Positions 40,378-48,481 of a stretch of DNA of 64,000 bases are shown piece by piece. This DNA comes from Pedomonas sp051304405 (GTDB lineage Bacteria; Pseudomonadota; Alphaproteobacteria; Sphingomonadales; Sphingomonadaceae): the NCBI RefSeq assembly GCF_051304405.1, contig NZ_JBPPGG010000003.1, positions 1-64,000 on the forward strand, read 5' to 3'. The stretch's first letter is position 1, and the number at the start of each line of letters is the position of its first letter. The notes beneath the pieces are model-generated. The model saw only the letters and a list, made by a program, of their open reading frames with translations. It had not been told where the DNA came from and ran no database searches. Made by a program: the position numbers and the translations under genes.

Positions 40378-41679
40378 CTACCGGGCGGCAACCTGCCGGC
40401 GCGGCGCCTTGGGAGCTTCCTCGATCAGACGGCCGGCCGGGTCGAAGTCGAGCGCGCGGTCGCCGGTTTCATCCCGGATACGGGTGGGCAGGCCCATCCG
40501 GCCCAGCAGGTGCAGGAAGGGCTGGGGCGGAAGTTCCTCTACATTGACCATCGCCCCGGCATCCCACGTGCCCTCTGCGATCAGCAGCGCGGCCGCAACA
40601 GGCGGCACGCCGGCCGTGTAGGAAATGGCCTGGCTGCCCACCTCGGCATAGGCGTCCTGATGGTCCGCCACGTTGTAGAGGAAGACCTCCCGGGCCTTGC
40701 CGTCCTTCGTTCCGCGCACGAGCGTGCCGATGCAGGTCTTGCCGGTGTAATCGGGGGCGAGCGAGGCAGGGTCCGGCAGCACGGCTTTCACCACCTTCAG
40801 CGGCACCACTTCCACCCCTTCGGACGTACGGACCGGATGCTCGGAGAGGAGACCAAGGGTATTCAGCACCGTGAACACGTTGATGTACTGCTCGCCGAAC
40901 CCCATCCAGAAGCGGATATCGGGCACACCCAGCGTATAGGCGAGGGAATGGATTTCGTCGTGCCCCGTCAAGTAGGTGGCATGGGGCCCGACGACGGGCA
41001 GATCCCATTCCTTCCTGACTTCGAACATCCTGTTCGAGACCCATTTCCCGCCCTGCCACGACCACACCGGGCCGGTGAATTCCCTTAGATTGATCTCGGG
41101 GTCGAAGTTGGTGGCGAAAAAGCGGCCATGGTTGCCGGCGTTGACATCAATGATGTCGATGGCCTCCATGGTATCGAAAAAGGCGTCGCGGGCGAGAGCG
41201 GCATAGGCATTGACGACGCCCGGATCAAAGCCCGCGCCGAGTATGGCGGTCACGCCCGCGCGCTCACATTCGTCTCGCCGCTTCCATTCGTAATTGGCGT
41301 ACCAGGGCGGCCCTTCGGACGCCTTGAGCGGGTCCTCATGGACCGCTGTGTCGATATAGCTGGCCCCGGTTTCGATGCAGGCGGACAACACCGCCATGTT
41401 GATGAAGGCTGGCCCTGCATTGATGACGATGGAAGCGCCCGTCCGTTCAATCAGCGCCCGGGTGGCCGCCACATCCATGGCATCCAGCCGGTGGACATCG
41501 AAGACTCCCGGTTGCTTCAGGTTGCCTTTCGTCAGGACGGATGAGCGGATGGCTTCGCATTTCTCCGGTGTGCGGGATGCGATATGGAGATCGCCCAGGA
41601 TGTCGTTGTTCTGTGCGCATTTGTGCGCGATGACATGTGCTACGCCTCCGGCGCCGACAATGAGGACATTCTTCTTCAT
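40378..41679 (-). CDS. Carboxynorspermidine dehydrogenase (saccharopine dehydrogenase family)
   Basis: 433 aa with an N-terminal NAD(P)-binding Rossmann motif VLIVGAGGVAHVIAHKC and family motifs (ASRTPEKCEAI, INAGPAFINMAVLSACIETGASYIDTA, GAGFDPGVVNAYAALA). Carboxy(nor)spermidine dehydrogenases reductively condense aspartate semialdehyde with putrescine or diaminopropane. The matching decarboxylase is encoded just upstream (46-bp gap, same strand), giving a complete SAM-decarboxylase-independent spermidine route. Saccharopine dehydrogenase is the main alternative but is made unlikely by the neighbour. Confidence 0.87.
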   Translation of the reverse strand: MKKNVLIVGAGGVAHVIAHKCAQNNDILGDLHIASRTPEKCEAIRSSVLTKGNLKQPGVFDVHRLDAMDVAATRALIERTGASIVINAGPAFINMAVLSACIETGASYIDTAVHEDPLKASEGPPWYANYEWKRRDECERAGVTAILGAGFDPGVVNAYAALARDAFFDTMEAIDIIDVNAGNHGRFFATNFDPEINLREFTGPVWSWQGGKWVSNRMFEVRKEWDLPVVGPHATYLTGHDEIHSLAYTLGVPDIRFWMGFGEQYINVFTVLNTLGLLSEHPVRTSEGVEVVPLKVVKAVLPDPASLAPDYTGKTCIGTLVRGTKDGKAREVFLYNVADHQDAYAEVGSQAISYTAGVPPVAAALLIAEGTWDAGAMVNVEELPPQPFLHLLGRMGLPTRIRDETGDRALDFDPAGRLIEEAPKAPRRQVAAR

Positions 41680-41725
41680 CTCAGCAAGCAGACCCTTTCC
41701 TGTGATGTGTGTTGCGGTTGGCTCC

Positions 41726-42829
41726 CTACGAAAGGCTTCGCTCGAAATCGGCGAAGGTGAATTCCCGGATCAGTTTGATGCTGCCGTCGAGTTCGCGCAC
41801 AGCGATTGAGGGCATCTGAACGCCGTTGAACCAGTTCATCTTGACCATGGTGTAACCGGCGGCATCCTGGATCGAGATGCGGTCACCCACCTCGAGAGGG
41901 CGGGGAAAACGAAACTCGCCGAATATGTCTCCCGCCAGGCAGGACTTGCCCGCCACCATGTAGGTGTACGGACCGTCATTGGGCTCCACGCGGGCGTGGG
42001 CGCGGTAGATCAGAAGGTCGAGCATGTGCGCCTCCACCGCGCTGTCGACGATGACGATCTCCTTTTGATTGGAGATCTTGTCGAGCACCGTCACTTCCAG
42101 CGTGGTGCAGTTGGTCACGGCCGCCTCGCCGGGCTCCAGATAGACCTGCACGCCGTATTTTTGCGAGAACGCCCTCAGCCGCGCGCAGAAGGCGTCGAGC
42201 GGATAACCGGCGCCGGTGAAATGAATGCCGCCGCCCAGGCTGACCCAGCGGACGCGGGCGAGCAGGTGCCCGAACCGCTCCTCCACCCGGGACAGGAGGG
42301 TGTCGAACAGCCCGAAGTCCTCGTTCTCGCAATTGTTGTGGATCATGAGGCCGTCGATCAGGTCGAGAACGGCCTCGACACGCGCGGGATCGGCTTCGCC
42401 CAGACGGCTGAACGGACGGGCAGGGTCCGCCAGATCGAACGTTGACGAACTGACGCCGGGGTTCAGGCGCAACCCGCGGGGAATGGCCTGTGTCCTGTCC
42501 TTGAAGCGCCGAAGCTGAGAGACGGAGTTGAAAATGATTTTGTCCGCATTTTCAACGACTTCATCAATCTCGCTCTCGGCAAAGGCGACGCTGTAGGCAT
42601 GGGTTTCGCCGCCGAAGCGCGTGCGGCCGAGCTTGACCTCATAGAGGGAGGAAGACGTGGTGCCGTCCATGTATTGATTCATGAAATCAAACACGGACCA
42701 TGTCGAAAAACACTTGAGAGCAAGCAAGATCTTCGCGCCAGAGTCTTGCCGGACCCGCCTGATTATTGAAAGATTGTCCAGCAGCCGTTTCTTGTCGATC
42801 AGATAATATGGTGTTCTGATTTCCGTCAT
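41726..42829 (-). CDS. nspC: Carboxynorspermidine decarboxylase
   Basis: 367 aa from the ATG at 42829, which directly follows AGAGG/GGAGGA; an upstream in-frame ATG at 42961 would add 44 residues unlike the family. Fold-III PLP decarboxylase: PLP Lys in ILLALKCFS (Lys39), glycine-rich SLGGGIHFTG, LEPGEA, and active-site Cys/Asp in GKSCLAGDIFGE. MIHNNCENEDF and the opening ETPYYLID-like motif (RTPYYLIDKKRL) are typical of NspC. It decarboxylates carboxyspermidine or carboxynorspermidine made by the dehydrogenase encoded next. Confidence 0.9.
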   Translation of the reverse strand: MTEIRTPYYLIDKKRLLDNLSIIRRVRQDSGAKILLALKCFSTWSVFDFMNQYMDGTTSSSLYEVKLGRTRFGGETHAYSVAFAESEIDEVVENADKIIFNSVSQLRRFKDRTQAIPRGLRLNPGVSSSTFDLADPARPFSRLGEADPARVEAVLDLIDGLMIHNNCENEDFGLFDTLLSRVEERFGHLLARVRWVSLGGGIHFTGAGYPLDAFCARLRAFSQKYGVQVYLEPGEAAVTNCTTLEVTVLDKISNQKEIVIVDSAVEAHMLDLLIYRAHARVEPNDGPYTYMVAGKSCLAGDIFGEFRFPRPLEVGDRISIQDAAGYTMVKMNWFNGVQMPSIAVRELDGSIKLIREFTFADFERSLS

Positions 42830-43046
42830 TCCTCCGCCTCTTTGCCTGCGGTACAGGGTCATAATCGACATGGCGCGGAGACTCAAGTTTTGAGCAATTA
42901 TGGGGTTTGAACGCCGGAGTTTCCCCTCCGTGCGGCACAGCCGCTGTTGTCGCAGATCCAAAGCGCGCTATCCTTGAAAGATCAGGGCCTTGGCCCTGCA
43001 TCATGGTTGCTTCGCGTGGTCAGCCACTCTCCGGGATTGAACGGCC

Positions 43047-43427
43047 ATGAATCGTGCAACGACCTCTGCTCTGCGCGCAGCCTTGGGCGCGCTTGCCATT
43101 GGCAGCTTCAGCGCTGCCCCGTCAGGCCTTGCCCTCGCGCATCACGGCTGGAGTTCCTACGACGCCAGCAAGACCATCACCGTCACCGGCACGCTCGAGA
43201 CTGTGGTCTGGCGCAATCCGCATGCCACCGCGACCATCGACTACGAGGGCGAAACGTGGGCTGTGGTTCTGGCTCCGACCAGCCGGATGGAGGCGCGAGG
43301 TCTGACGGAGGACATGCTGAAAAGCGGCGTCACGGCCACGCTGGAAGGCTACCCGCGCAGCGACGGCACCCGCGAGATGCGGCTTGAGCGGATCACGATC
43401 GACGGCAAGACGGTCGAGCTGCGCTAG
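43047..43427 (+). CDS. DUF6152-like small exported protein
   Basis: 126 aa with a signal peptide (residues 1-31, ending ALA) and a small beta-rich domain opening HHGWSSYDASKTITVTGTLE. This is the hallmark of DUF6152, a family of unknown function. The next gene, a DUF6644-like membrane protein, starts 3 bp after the stop, and the two families are commonly adjacent. No catalytic motif is seen; His-His at the mature N-terminus might bind a metal (inference). Divergent from nspC with a 217-bp gap. Confidence 0.75.
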   Translation: MNRATTSALRAALGALAIGSFSAAPSGLALAHHGWSSYDASKTITVTGTLETVVWRNPHATATIDYEGETWAVVLAPTSRMEARGLTEDMLKSGVTATLEGYPRSDGTREMRLERITIDGKTVELR

Positions 43428-43430
43428 AGC

Positions 43431-43910
43431 ATGGACCTGCTGGCAGCGGCGCAGGCCCTGGAGGCATCGGCCCTTGGAGAATGGATGCGCGGTTCGCCGG
43501 TGGCCTATCCAGCCGCCAACCTCGTGCACATTCTGGGTCTGGTGATGCTCGTTGGGGGGATCGGCATTGTCGATCTGCGGCTCGCGGGGCTGGGGCAGCG
43601 CATTCCTCTGGCACCGCTGGCGCATGTTCTGACCCCCATCGCCATCACGGGCGTCATCCTGCTGCTGGTGAGCGGATTTCTCCTGTTCGCCGCCGATGCC
43701 GGACCGCTGATGAAGTCCGCCGTGTTTCTCCGAAAGATGGTCCTCATCGCCATTGCGCTGGTCAATGCCCTTGCGTTCCAGGCGCTCTCGCGAGGAAGAA
43801 TCGACGCGTGGGACGAAGGCCCGCCGATAGCGGCGCGTGTCATGGCGCTCCTGTCGCTTTTGCTGTGGCTGACCATCGCCACCTTCGGTCGATTGATCGC
43901 CTATACCTGA
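43431..43910 (+). CDS. DUF6644-like inner membrane protein
   Basis: 159 aa with four predicted membrane helices (around residues 28-48, 62-86, 95-117 and 135-156). It is a DUF6644-like protein of unknown function. His in NLVHILGLVML and other helix residues could be haem or quinone ligands, but this is speculation. It probably forms an operon with the exported DUF6152 protein, perhaps as a membrane partner of the redox pair encoded downstream (44874-47005). Confidence 0.7.
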   Translation: MDLLAAAQALEASALGEWMRGSPVAYPAANLVHILGLVMLVGGIGIVDLRLAGLGQRIPLAPLAHVLTPIAITGVILLLVSGFLLFAADAGPLMKSAVFLRKMVLIAIALVNALAFQALSRGRIDAWDEGPPIAARVMALLSLLLWLTIATFGRLIAYT

Positions 43911-43987
43911 AGGACAGCCGCTCTCGTCGCCAGGCCGTCGGCAGGAAGCGGTGTTGCAGCCTCCGGTGCGGCCCGCCCGCTTTCGCT

Positions 43988-44017
43988 TTAATGTTACGGT
44001 TGTTGCAATAAAATAGA
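43988..44017. promoter_or_regulatory. Possible second TetR site upstream of the regulator gene
   Basis: The stretch ATGTTACGGTTGTTGCAAT followed by AAAAT resembles the reverse complement of the operator at 44805-44834 with a two-base spacing difference. It lies about 150 bp upstream of the tetR start. If real, the regulator would control its own gene as well as the flavoprotein gene. Confidence 0.3.
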
Positions 44018-44162
44018 CCAAAGCACATATTCCCTCTGTCTCGTTGGCCGGGGCGCCCGGTCCCGCCGTCGGGAAGACGGGGGAGGCCGGGCGGATTGTT
44101 TCAAGGCGGTCCTGGCATTAAGAGAGGCGCGGGTCGGCCAGAGAACAGGGGAACATACCTTC

Positions 44163-44741
44163 GTGCCTGTGATTGTGGATCATGCCAGGCGGCGGTTGGA
44201 CGTCGCGGAGATCGCAGCGCGGCTCATCGTTGAATCGGGCCTGGACGCCGTGACCTTCCGCGACATCGCGCGCGAGGCGGGATACAGCACCTCGGTCGTC
44301 TCGCACTATTTTCGCAACAAGCGGGACCTGCTGCTGTTCGTGTATCGCATGGTGACCGAGCGGGCCGTCGAGGACGTGAAGGCCGCGCTCGCCAGCGGCG
44401 CCGATCTCCAGACCTGTCTTGAAGCGCTGTTGCCGGTGAACGAGGGGCGGCGGGCGAACTGGAGAATCTGGTTTGCCTTCTGGAGCATGACCAGCACGGA
44501 CGAGGAACTTCTGGCCGAACAGCAGCGGCGCGGCCGGGAAGCCCGGCAGTTGATCGAGCGGGTGCTGCGCATGACCTCGGCCTCCCGCCGCAAGCACCTG
44601 ACGGACGAGGATCTCGAAATGCAGTCCCGGCGGTTGCTGGCAACCGTGGTGGGCCTTGCAACCCAAGGCGTGCACGACCCTGAGGATTGGCCCGCCGAGC
44701 GGCTGCGCGCCGTTCTCCTGCGCGAAATCGCGACACTCTAG
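44163..44741 (+). CDS. TetR/AcrR-family regulator
   Basis: 192 aa with a GTG start. The N-terminal helix-turn-helix covers residues ~12-58 (AARLIVESGLDAVTFRDIAREAGYSTSVVSHYFRNKRDLL), with the typical turn before VVSHYF. A C-terminal ligand domain follows, with WRIWFAFWSMTSTDEEL, a BetI-like feature. It sits 132 bp upstream of the flavoprotein gene, whose promoter carries a 13-bp imperfect inverted repeat; that is its most likely target. The ligand may be the substrate of the flavoprotein, but this is inferred. Confidence 0.88.
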   Translation: MPVIVDHARRRLDVAEIAARLIVESGLDAVTFRDIAREAGYSTSVVSHYFRNKRDLLLFVYRMVTERAVEDVKAALASGADLQTCLEALLPVNEGRRANWRIWFAFWSMTSTDEELLAEQQRRGREARQLIERVLRMTSASRRKHLTDEDLEMQSRRLLATVVGLATQGVHDPEDWPAERLRAVLLREIATL

Positions 44742-44799
44742 CACCAGGCGCGATCCGCCGCTGCGGGGCCATTCTCGCAAACGCCCCGTTCTTCCTCCC

Positions 44800-44834
44800 T
44801 TGACTTTGTTTTATGACAACAGTCACAATACAAA
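44800..44834 (+). promoter_or_regulatory. Promoter with TetR-type operator
   Basis: TTGACT (44800-44805) is a good -35 box. TTTGTTTTATGAC (44805-44817) and GTCACAATACAAA (44822-44834) form an inverted repeat matching at 11 of 13 positions with a 4-base centre, covering the -35/-10 gap. The ribosome site GAGGGGAGGAT lies just before the ATG at 44874. Confidence 0.6.
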
Positions 44835-44873
44835 AAACGGGGGCAAAGACCTCCGGGCGAGGGGAGGATAGCC

Positions 44874-46622
44874 ATGGACGAGAAGCGCACATCAGGGCTG
44901 GGACGTCGCGAGCTGCTGGCCGGTGTTGGCGTCGCCGCAGCGGGTCTGGCGATCGGAGGGCGTGCCGACGCGGCCCAGAACAGCGTGAATGAACCCTGGG
45001 ACCATGAGGCTGACGTCGTTTGCGTCGGGAGCGGCGCGGCCGCCGGTGCCGCGGCCGTCACCGCGGCGTCCCACGGGGCGAAGGTGATTGTCGTTGAGAA
45101 AATGCCGCTTCTGGGCGGGACGACCGCCAAGTCGGGCGGCGTGGCCTGGATTCCGAACAATCCCGCCTTGCGGGCCAAGGGCATCGAGGACCGGAAGGAA
45201 GACTGCCTGCGCTATCTGGCGCGGTTTGCCTATCCGCGGCAGTACACGCCCAACAGCCCCACGCTCGGCCTGCCCGAGCTGCAATACCGCCTGCTTGAGG
45301 CGTTTTACGACAACGGCTCGCCCATGCTCGAGCACATGGAGCGCGTCGGCGCCGTGCGTTTCAAGGAATACCGCCTGTTCCATCTGGACAGGCCGGCGCC
45401 GGACTATGCGGATCATCTGCCGGAGAACAAGGTGCCGACGGGCCGTGCGCTGGAGCCGGCAGAGGGTGCCGGGCCAAGCAGCGGCGGCAGCAGCCTGGCC
45501 TCCTATCTGGAGGAATGGCTGCGCAAGCACGATGTGCCCATTCTGACCGAGCACCGGGTCACGCGCGTCATCAAGGATCAGGGGCGCGTCATCGGCGTCG
45601 AAGCGCAGACGGGCGACCGTGTGGTGCGCATCCGGGCCCGCAAGGCGGTGATCTTCGGGACCGGCGGCTACGCCCATAACCCGACGCTGGTCCAGCTCCA
45701 CCAGCCGGGCCTATACGGCGCGTGCGCCATGCCGGGCTCCACGGGCGATTTTCTGGGCATCGCGGCGGAGGCCGGCGCCAGCATGGGCAGCCTCCACACG
45801 GCCTGGCGGACGCAGGTGCTGCTGGAAGAGGCCCTGGAAAATCCGGCGCTGGGCCTTGGCGCCTTCGTCCTGCCCGGCGATTCCATGATCGTTGTGAACA
45901 AGTACGGTCAGCGCGTCGTCAATGAAAAGCGCGACTACAACGACCGGACCCGGGTCCACTTCACCTTCGACCCGACCAGGGAAGAATATCCCAACCATCT
46001 GCTCTTCATGATCTTTGACGAGCGGTCCCTCGATGCCTTCGGCGGCGCCTATCCGTTCCCGCTCGACAAGCGCGAGAGCCCCTATCTGATCGAGGGCGCG
46101 ACCATCGAGGATCTGGGCGCAAAGATTGATGCGCGATTGCAGGCTGTGGCCGACCGCACCGGCGGCGTTCGCCTTGAGTCCGGTTTTGCGCAGGCGACAA
46201 AAGCAGCGATCGAGCGGTTCAACGGCTATGCGAAGGCCGGGCGCGACCCCGAATTCGATCGCGGCCTCCATGCCTACGACCGCGAATGGCACCTGCTGTT
46301 CTCGGCCCGGCGCGAGGGGACCCGCTATCCGGTCAATCCCATGCCCAACATCACCATGCATCCGTTCACCAGGAGCGGGCCCTATTACGCCTTCATCCTG
46401 GCGCCGGGTGCGCTGGACACCAACGGCGGGCCTCAGATCAACGAGAAGGCGCAGGTTCTGGCAGCCGACGGAACGCCCATCCCCGGGCTGTACGGCGCGG
46501 GCAACTGCATCGCGTCGCCCTCGCATCAGGCCTATTACGGCGCGGGCGGCACGATCGGTCTCGCCATGACCTTCGGCTACATCGCTGCCTTGAATGCTGT
46601 GCGGGAGGCGGTGAACGCGTGA
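44874..46622 (+). CDS. Tat-exported FAD oxidoreductase (ketosteroid dehydrogenase/fumarate reductase-like)
   Basis: 582 aa with a twin-arginine signal, LGRRELLAGVGVAAAGLAI (RR at 11-12). FAD motifs follow: VCVGSGAAAG (about 50), VVEKMPLLGGTTAKSGGVAW and the C-terminal LYGAGNCIASPS...YYGAGGTIG. The order and the GGTTAKSGG motif place it with 3-ketosteroid-delta1-dehydrogenases and soluble fumarate reductases. Periplasmic location and a small cytochrome c gene overlapping its stop by one base suggest that electrons are passed to cytochrome c. The natural substrate is unknown. Probably repressed by the TetR protein encoded upstream. Confidence 0.85.
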   Translation: MDEKRTSGLGRRELLAGVGVAAAGLAIGGRADAAQNSVNEPWDHEADVVCVGSGAAAGAAAVTAASHGAKVIVVEKMPLLGGTTAKSGGVAWIPNNPALRAKGIEDRKEDCLRYLARFAYPRQYTPNSPTLGLPELQYRLLEAFYDNGSPMLEHMERVGAVRFKEYRLFHLDRPAPDYADHLPENKVPTGRALEPAEGAGPSSGGSSLASYLEEWLRKHDVPILTEHRVTRVIKDQGRVIGVEAQTGDRVVRIRARKAVIFGTGGYAHNPTLVQLHQPGLYGACAMPGSTGDFLGIAAEAGASMGSLHTAWRTQVLLEEALENPALGLGAFVLPGDSMIVVNKYGQRVVNEKRDYNDRTRVHFTFDPTREEYPNHLLFMIFDERSLDAFGGAYPFPLDKRESPYLIEGATIEDLGAKIDARLQAVADRTGGVRLESGFAQATKAAIERFNGYAKAGRDPEFDRGLHAYDREWHLLFSARREGTRYPVNPMPNITMHPFTRSGPYYAFILAPGALDTNGGPQINEKAQVLAADGTPIPGLYGAGNCIASPSHQAYYGAGGTIGLAMTFGYIAALNAVREAVNA

Positions 46623-47005
46623 TGCTGAAGCGTCTGTTGCCCCTTGGTTTGCTGGTGCCGTCCGTGGCGTTGGCGGGCGAGCCCGTCAGTTTCCAGCGCG
46701 ATATCGTCCCGGTGCTGCGAACCCGCTGCGCCACCTGCCACATGACGGGACGGGAGGCGGGCAATATCGCCCTCCATCCCGGGGCGGCCTATGCGAGCCT
46801 CGTCAATGTCAGCTCGGTCAGCAGCAAGCACCTTCGCGTCAAACCTGGCGCGCCGGAGGACAGCTACCTGATGATGAAGCTGGACGGCACGCACCTGGAT
46901 GCGGGCGGAAAGGGCGCCCGCATGCCAATGGGCGCGCCCCCGCTCGACGAGAAGACGCGGGAGAAGATCCGCAACTGGATTGCCGAGGGCGCGCAGGACA
47001 ACTGA
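46622..47005 (+). CDS. Small monohaem cytochrome c, partner of the flavoprotein
   Basis: 127 aa. The ATG overlaps the flavoprotein stop (TGATG). It has a signal peptide (residues 1-18, ending VALA), then one haem site CATCH (36-40). The distal Met is probably in ARMPMGAPPLDEKTREKIRNWIAEGA, a pattern common in planctomycete-type/PSCyt1-like cytochromes. It probably receives electrons from the co-transcribed periplasmic flavoprotein. The gene converges on the hexuronate reductase gene with a 21-bp gap. Confidence 0.85.
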   Translation: MLKRLLPLGLLVPSVALAGEPVSFQRDIVPVLRTRCATCHMTGREAGNIALHPGAAYASLVNVSSVSSKHLRVKPGAPEDSYLMMKLDGTHLDAGGKGARMPMGAPPLDEKTREKIRNWIAEGAQDN

Positions 47006-47026
47006 GGAGATGCCGCCCCGCAGGGC

Positions 47027-48481
47027 TCACAGGCTGCCCAGCACGGCCTGAGGCACTTCGAGGGCGGCATATCCCCATGTCAGCGCGGCGCGGAACCGGG
47101 TATTGGAAACAAGCCCCGGCGGAAAGACCGCATCCAGTGCCAGGAAGCGATCCACATCCTCGCGTGCGGTACCGGTGCAGGCGCGGCCGATCCCGGCGAG
47201 GCGCTCGGCCAGCGGATCGACGATCGTTGCATTCTCCCGGCTGCGGCGGCGGATGAAGTGCATCCAGGCGGCGATCGGCAGAACCAGCCGATCGATGAGT
47301 GTGCCGGCTGCCAGCCGGTCCTGAATGGTGCCGAGGAAGCGGTACGGCAGCTTCTGCGAGCCATCCCAGGCGATCTGGGACAGCATATGACGGATCGCGG
47401 GGTTGCGGAAGCGTCTGCGAACCGCCTCGCCATAGGCTTCCAGGTCGAGGCCGGGCGTTGGCGTCAGTGTCGGGGCAATATCCTCCCGCATCAGGCGGGT
47501 GACAAACCCGCTCACCATCGGGTCCGCCATCGCATCGGCAACGGTCTCGTGGCCGATGAGCAAGCCGATGTACGCCAATGCGGAATGGGGGCCGTTGAGC
47601 AGCCGCAGCTTGGCGCGTTCGTAGGCGCCCACATCGGCGGTAAAGGTGACGCCAACCTGGTCTAGCGGCGGCCGGGGACCGGCAAAGCAGTCCTCGATCA
47701 CCCACTGGCTGAAGGCCTCGCGCTGAACCGGCCACGCGTCCTCGAGACCCAGCGCATTGGTAACGCGGGCGCGCAGCGCGTCATCCGTTGCGGGCGTGAT
47801 GGAGTCGACCATGGTGCAGGGAAAGCGGGCCTCGCCCTCGATCCAGTCGGCGAGGGCAGGGTCTTTCGCCCGCGCCAGTTCAACCACGGCGCGCCGGAGT
47901 TTGTGGCCGTTCGCCACCAGATTGTCACAGCTGATGACCGTGAAGGCGGGCAGGCCCGCTGCGCGGCGGAGACGAAACCCTTCCACGAGCCAGCCGATAA
48001 CGCTGACTGGCTCGGCCGTGGATTGCAGATCGTGCTCAATGTCCGGGTGGCGCGTGTCGAGCCCGCCATCGGGCGCAAGGCAATAGCCTTTCTCGGTGAC
48101 GGTCAGGGTGACGACATGGGTTGTCGGGGCGGCCAGCAGGGCGCGCACCGTGGCGGCATCGTCGCGGGCGGAGGTCACGCCGGCAAGCGCGCCGATCACC
48201 CGGGTCTGCGGCTGTTCGTCCATCAGCGCGAGCGTGTAGAGCCAGTCCTGCGCGGCGAGGGCGTCGCGCACGCCCGAGCTTCTGAGCGCCACAGCGGCAA
48301 TGCCCCAGCGCGGGTCGTGGGCGAGCAGATCATCAACGTAGGCCGCCTGATGCGCCCGGAAGAACGCGCCGGGGCCGAAGTGGACAAGGCCCGGGGCATG
48401 GCGACCGTGGTCATGGTGCGGGCGCCGTACAGAAGCGGGCAGCAGGCTGAGGTTCTGGCGGGACAGTTGCGACCTGTTCAT
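47027..48481 (-). CDS. uxuB: Fructuronate/tagaturonate reductase (mannitol dehydrogenase family)
   Basis: 484 aa from the ATG at 48481, which overlaps the uxaA stop by four bases. Long-chain polyol dehydrogenase: GLVHFGPGAFFRAHQAAYVDD (NAD-binding start), TVISCDNLVANG, MVDSITPAT and LLNGPHSALAYIGLLIG, with the conserved catalytic Lys/Asn region. Overall it looks like UxuB/mannitol dehydrogenase rather than classical UxaB. Its partner gene encodes an altronate dehydratase, so the useful reaction here would be tagaturonate to altronate. It may serve both uronate branches. Confidence 0.85.
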   Translation of the reverse strand: MNRSQLSRQNLSLLPASVRRPHHDHGRHAPGLVHFGPGAFFRAHQAAYVDDLLAHDPRWGIAAVALRSSGVRDALAAQDWLYTLALMDEQPQTRVIGALAGVTSARDDAATVRALLAAPTTHVVTLTVTEKGYCLAPDGGLDTRHPDIEHDLQSTAEPVSVIGWLVEGFRLRRAAGLPAFTVISCDNLVANGHKLRRAVVELARAKDPALADWIEGEARFPCTMVDSITPATDDALRARVTNALGLEDAWPVQREAFSQWVIEDCFAGPRPPLDQVGVTFTADVGAYERAKLRLLNGPHSALAYIGLLIGHETVADAMADPMVSGFVTRLMREDIAPTLTPTPGLDLEAYGEAVRRRFRNPAIRHMLSQIAWDGSQKLPYRFLGTIQDRLAAGTLIDRLVLPIAAWMHFIRRRSRENATIVDPLAERLAGIGRACTGTAREDVDRFLALDAVFPPGLVSNTRFRAALTWGYAALEVPQAVLGSL

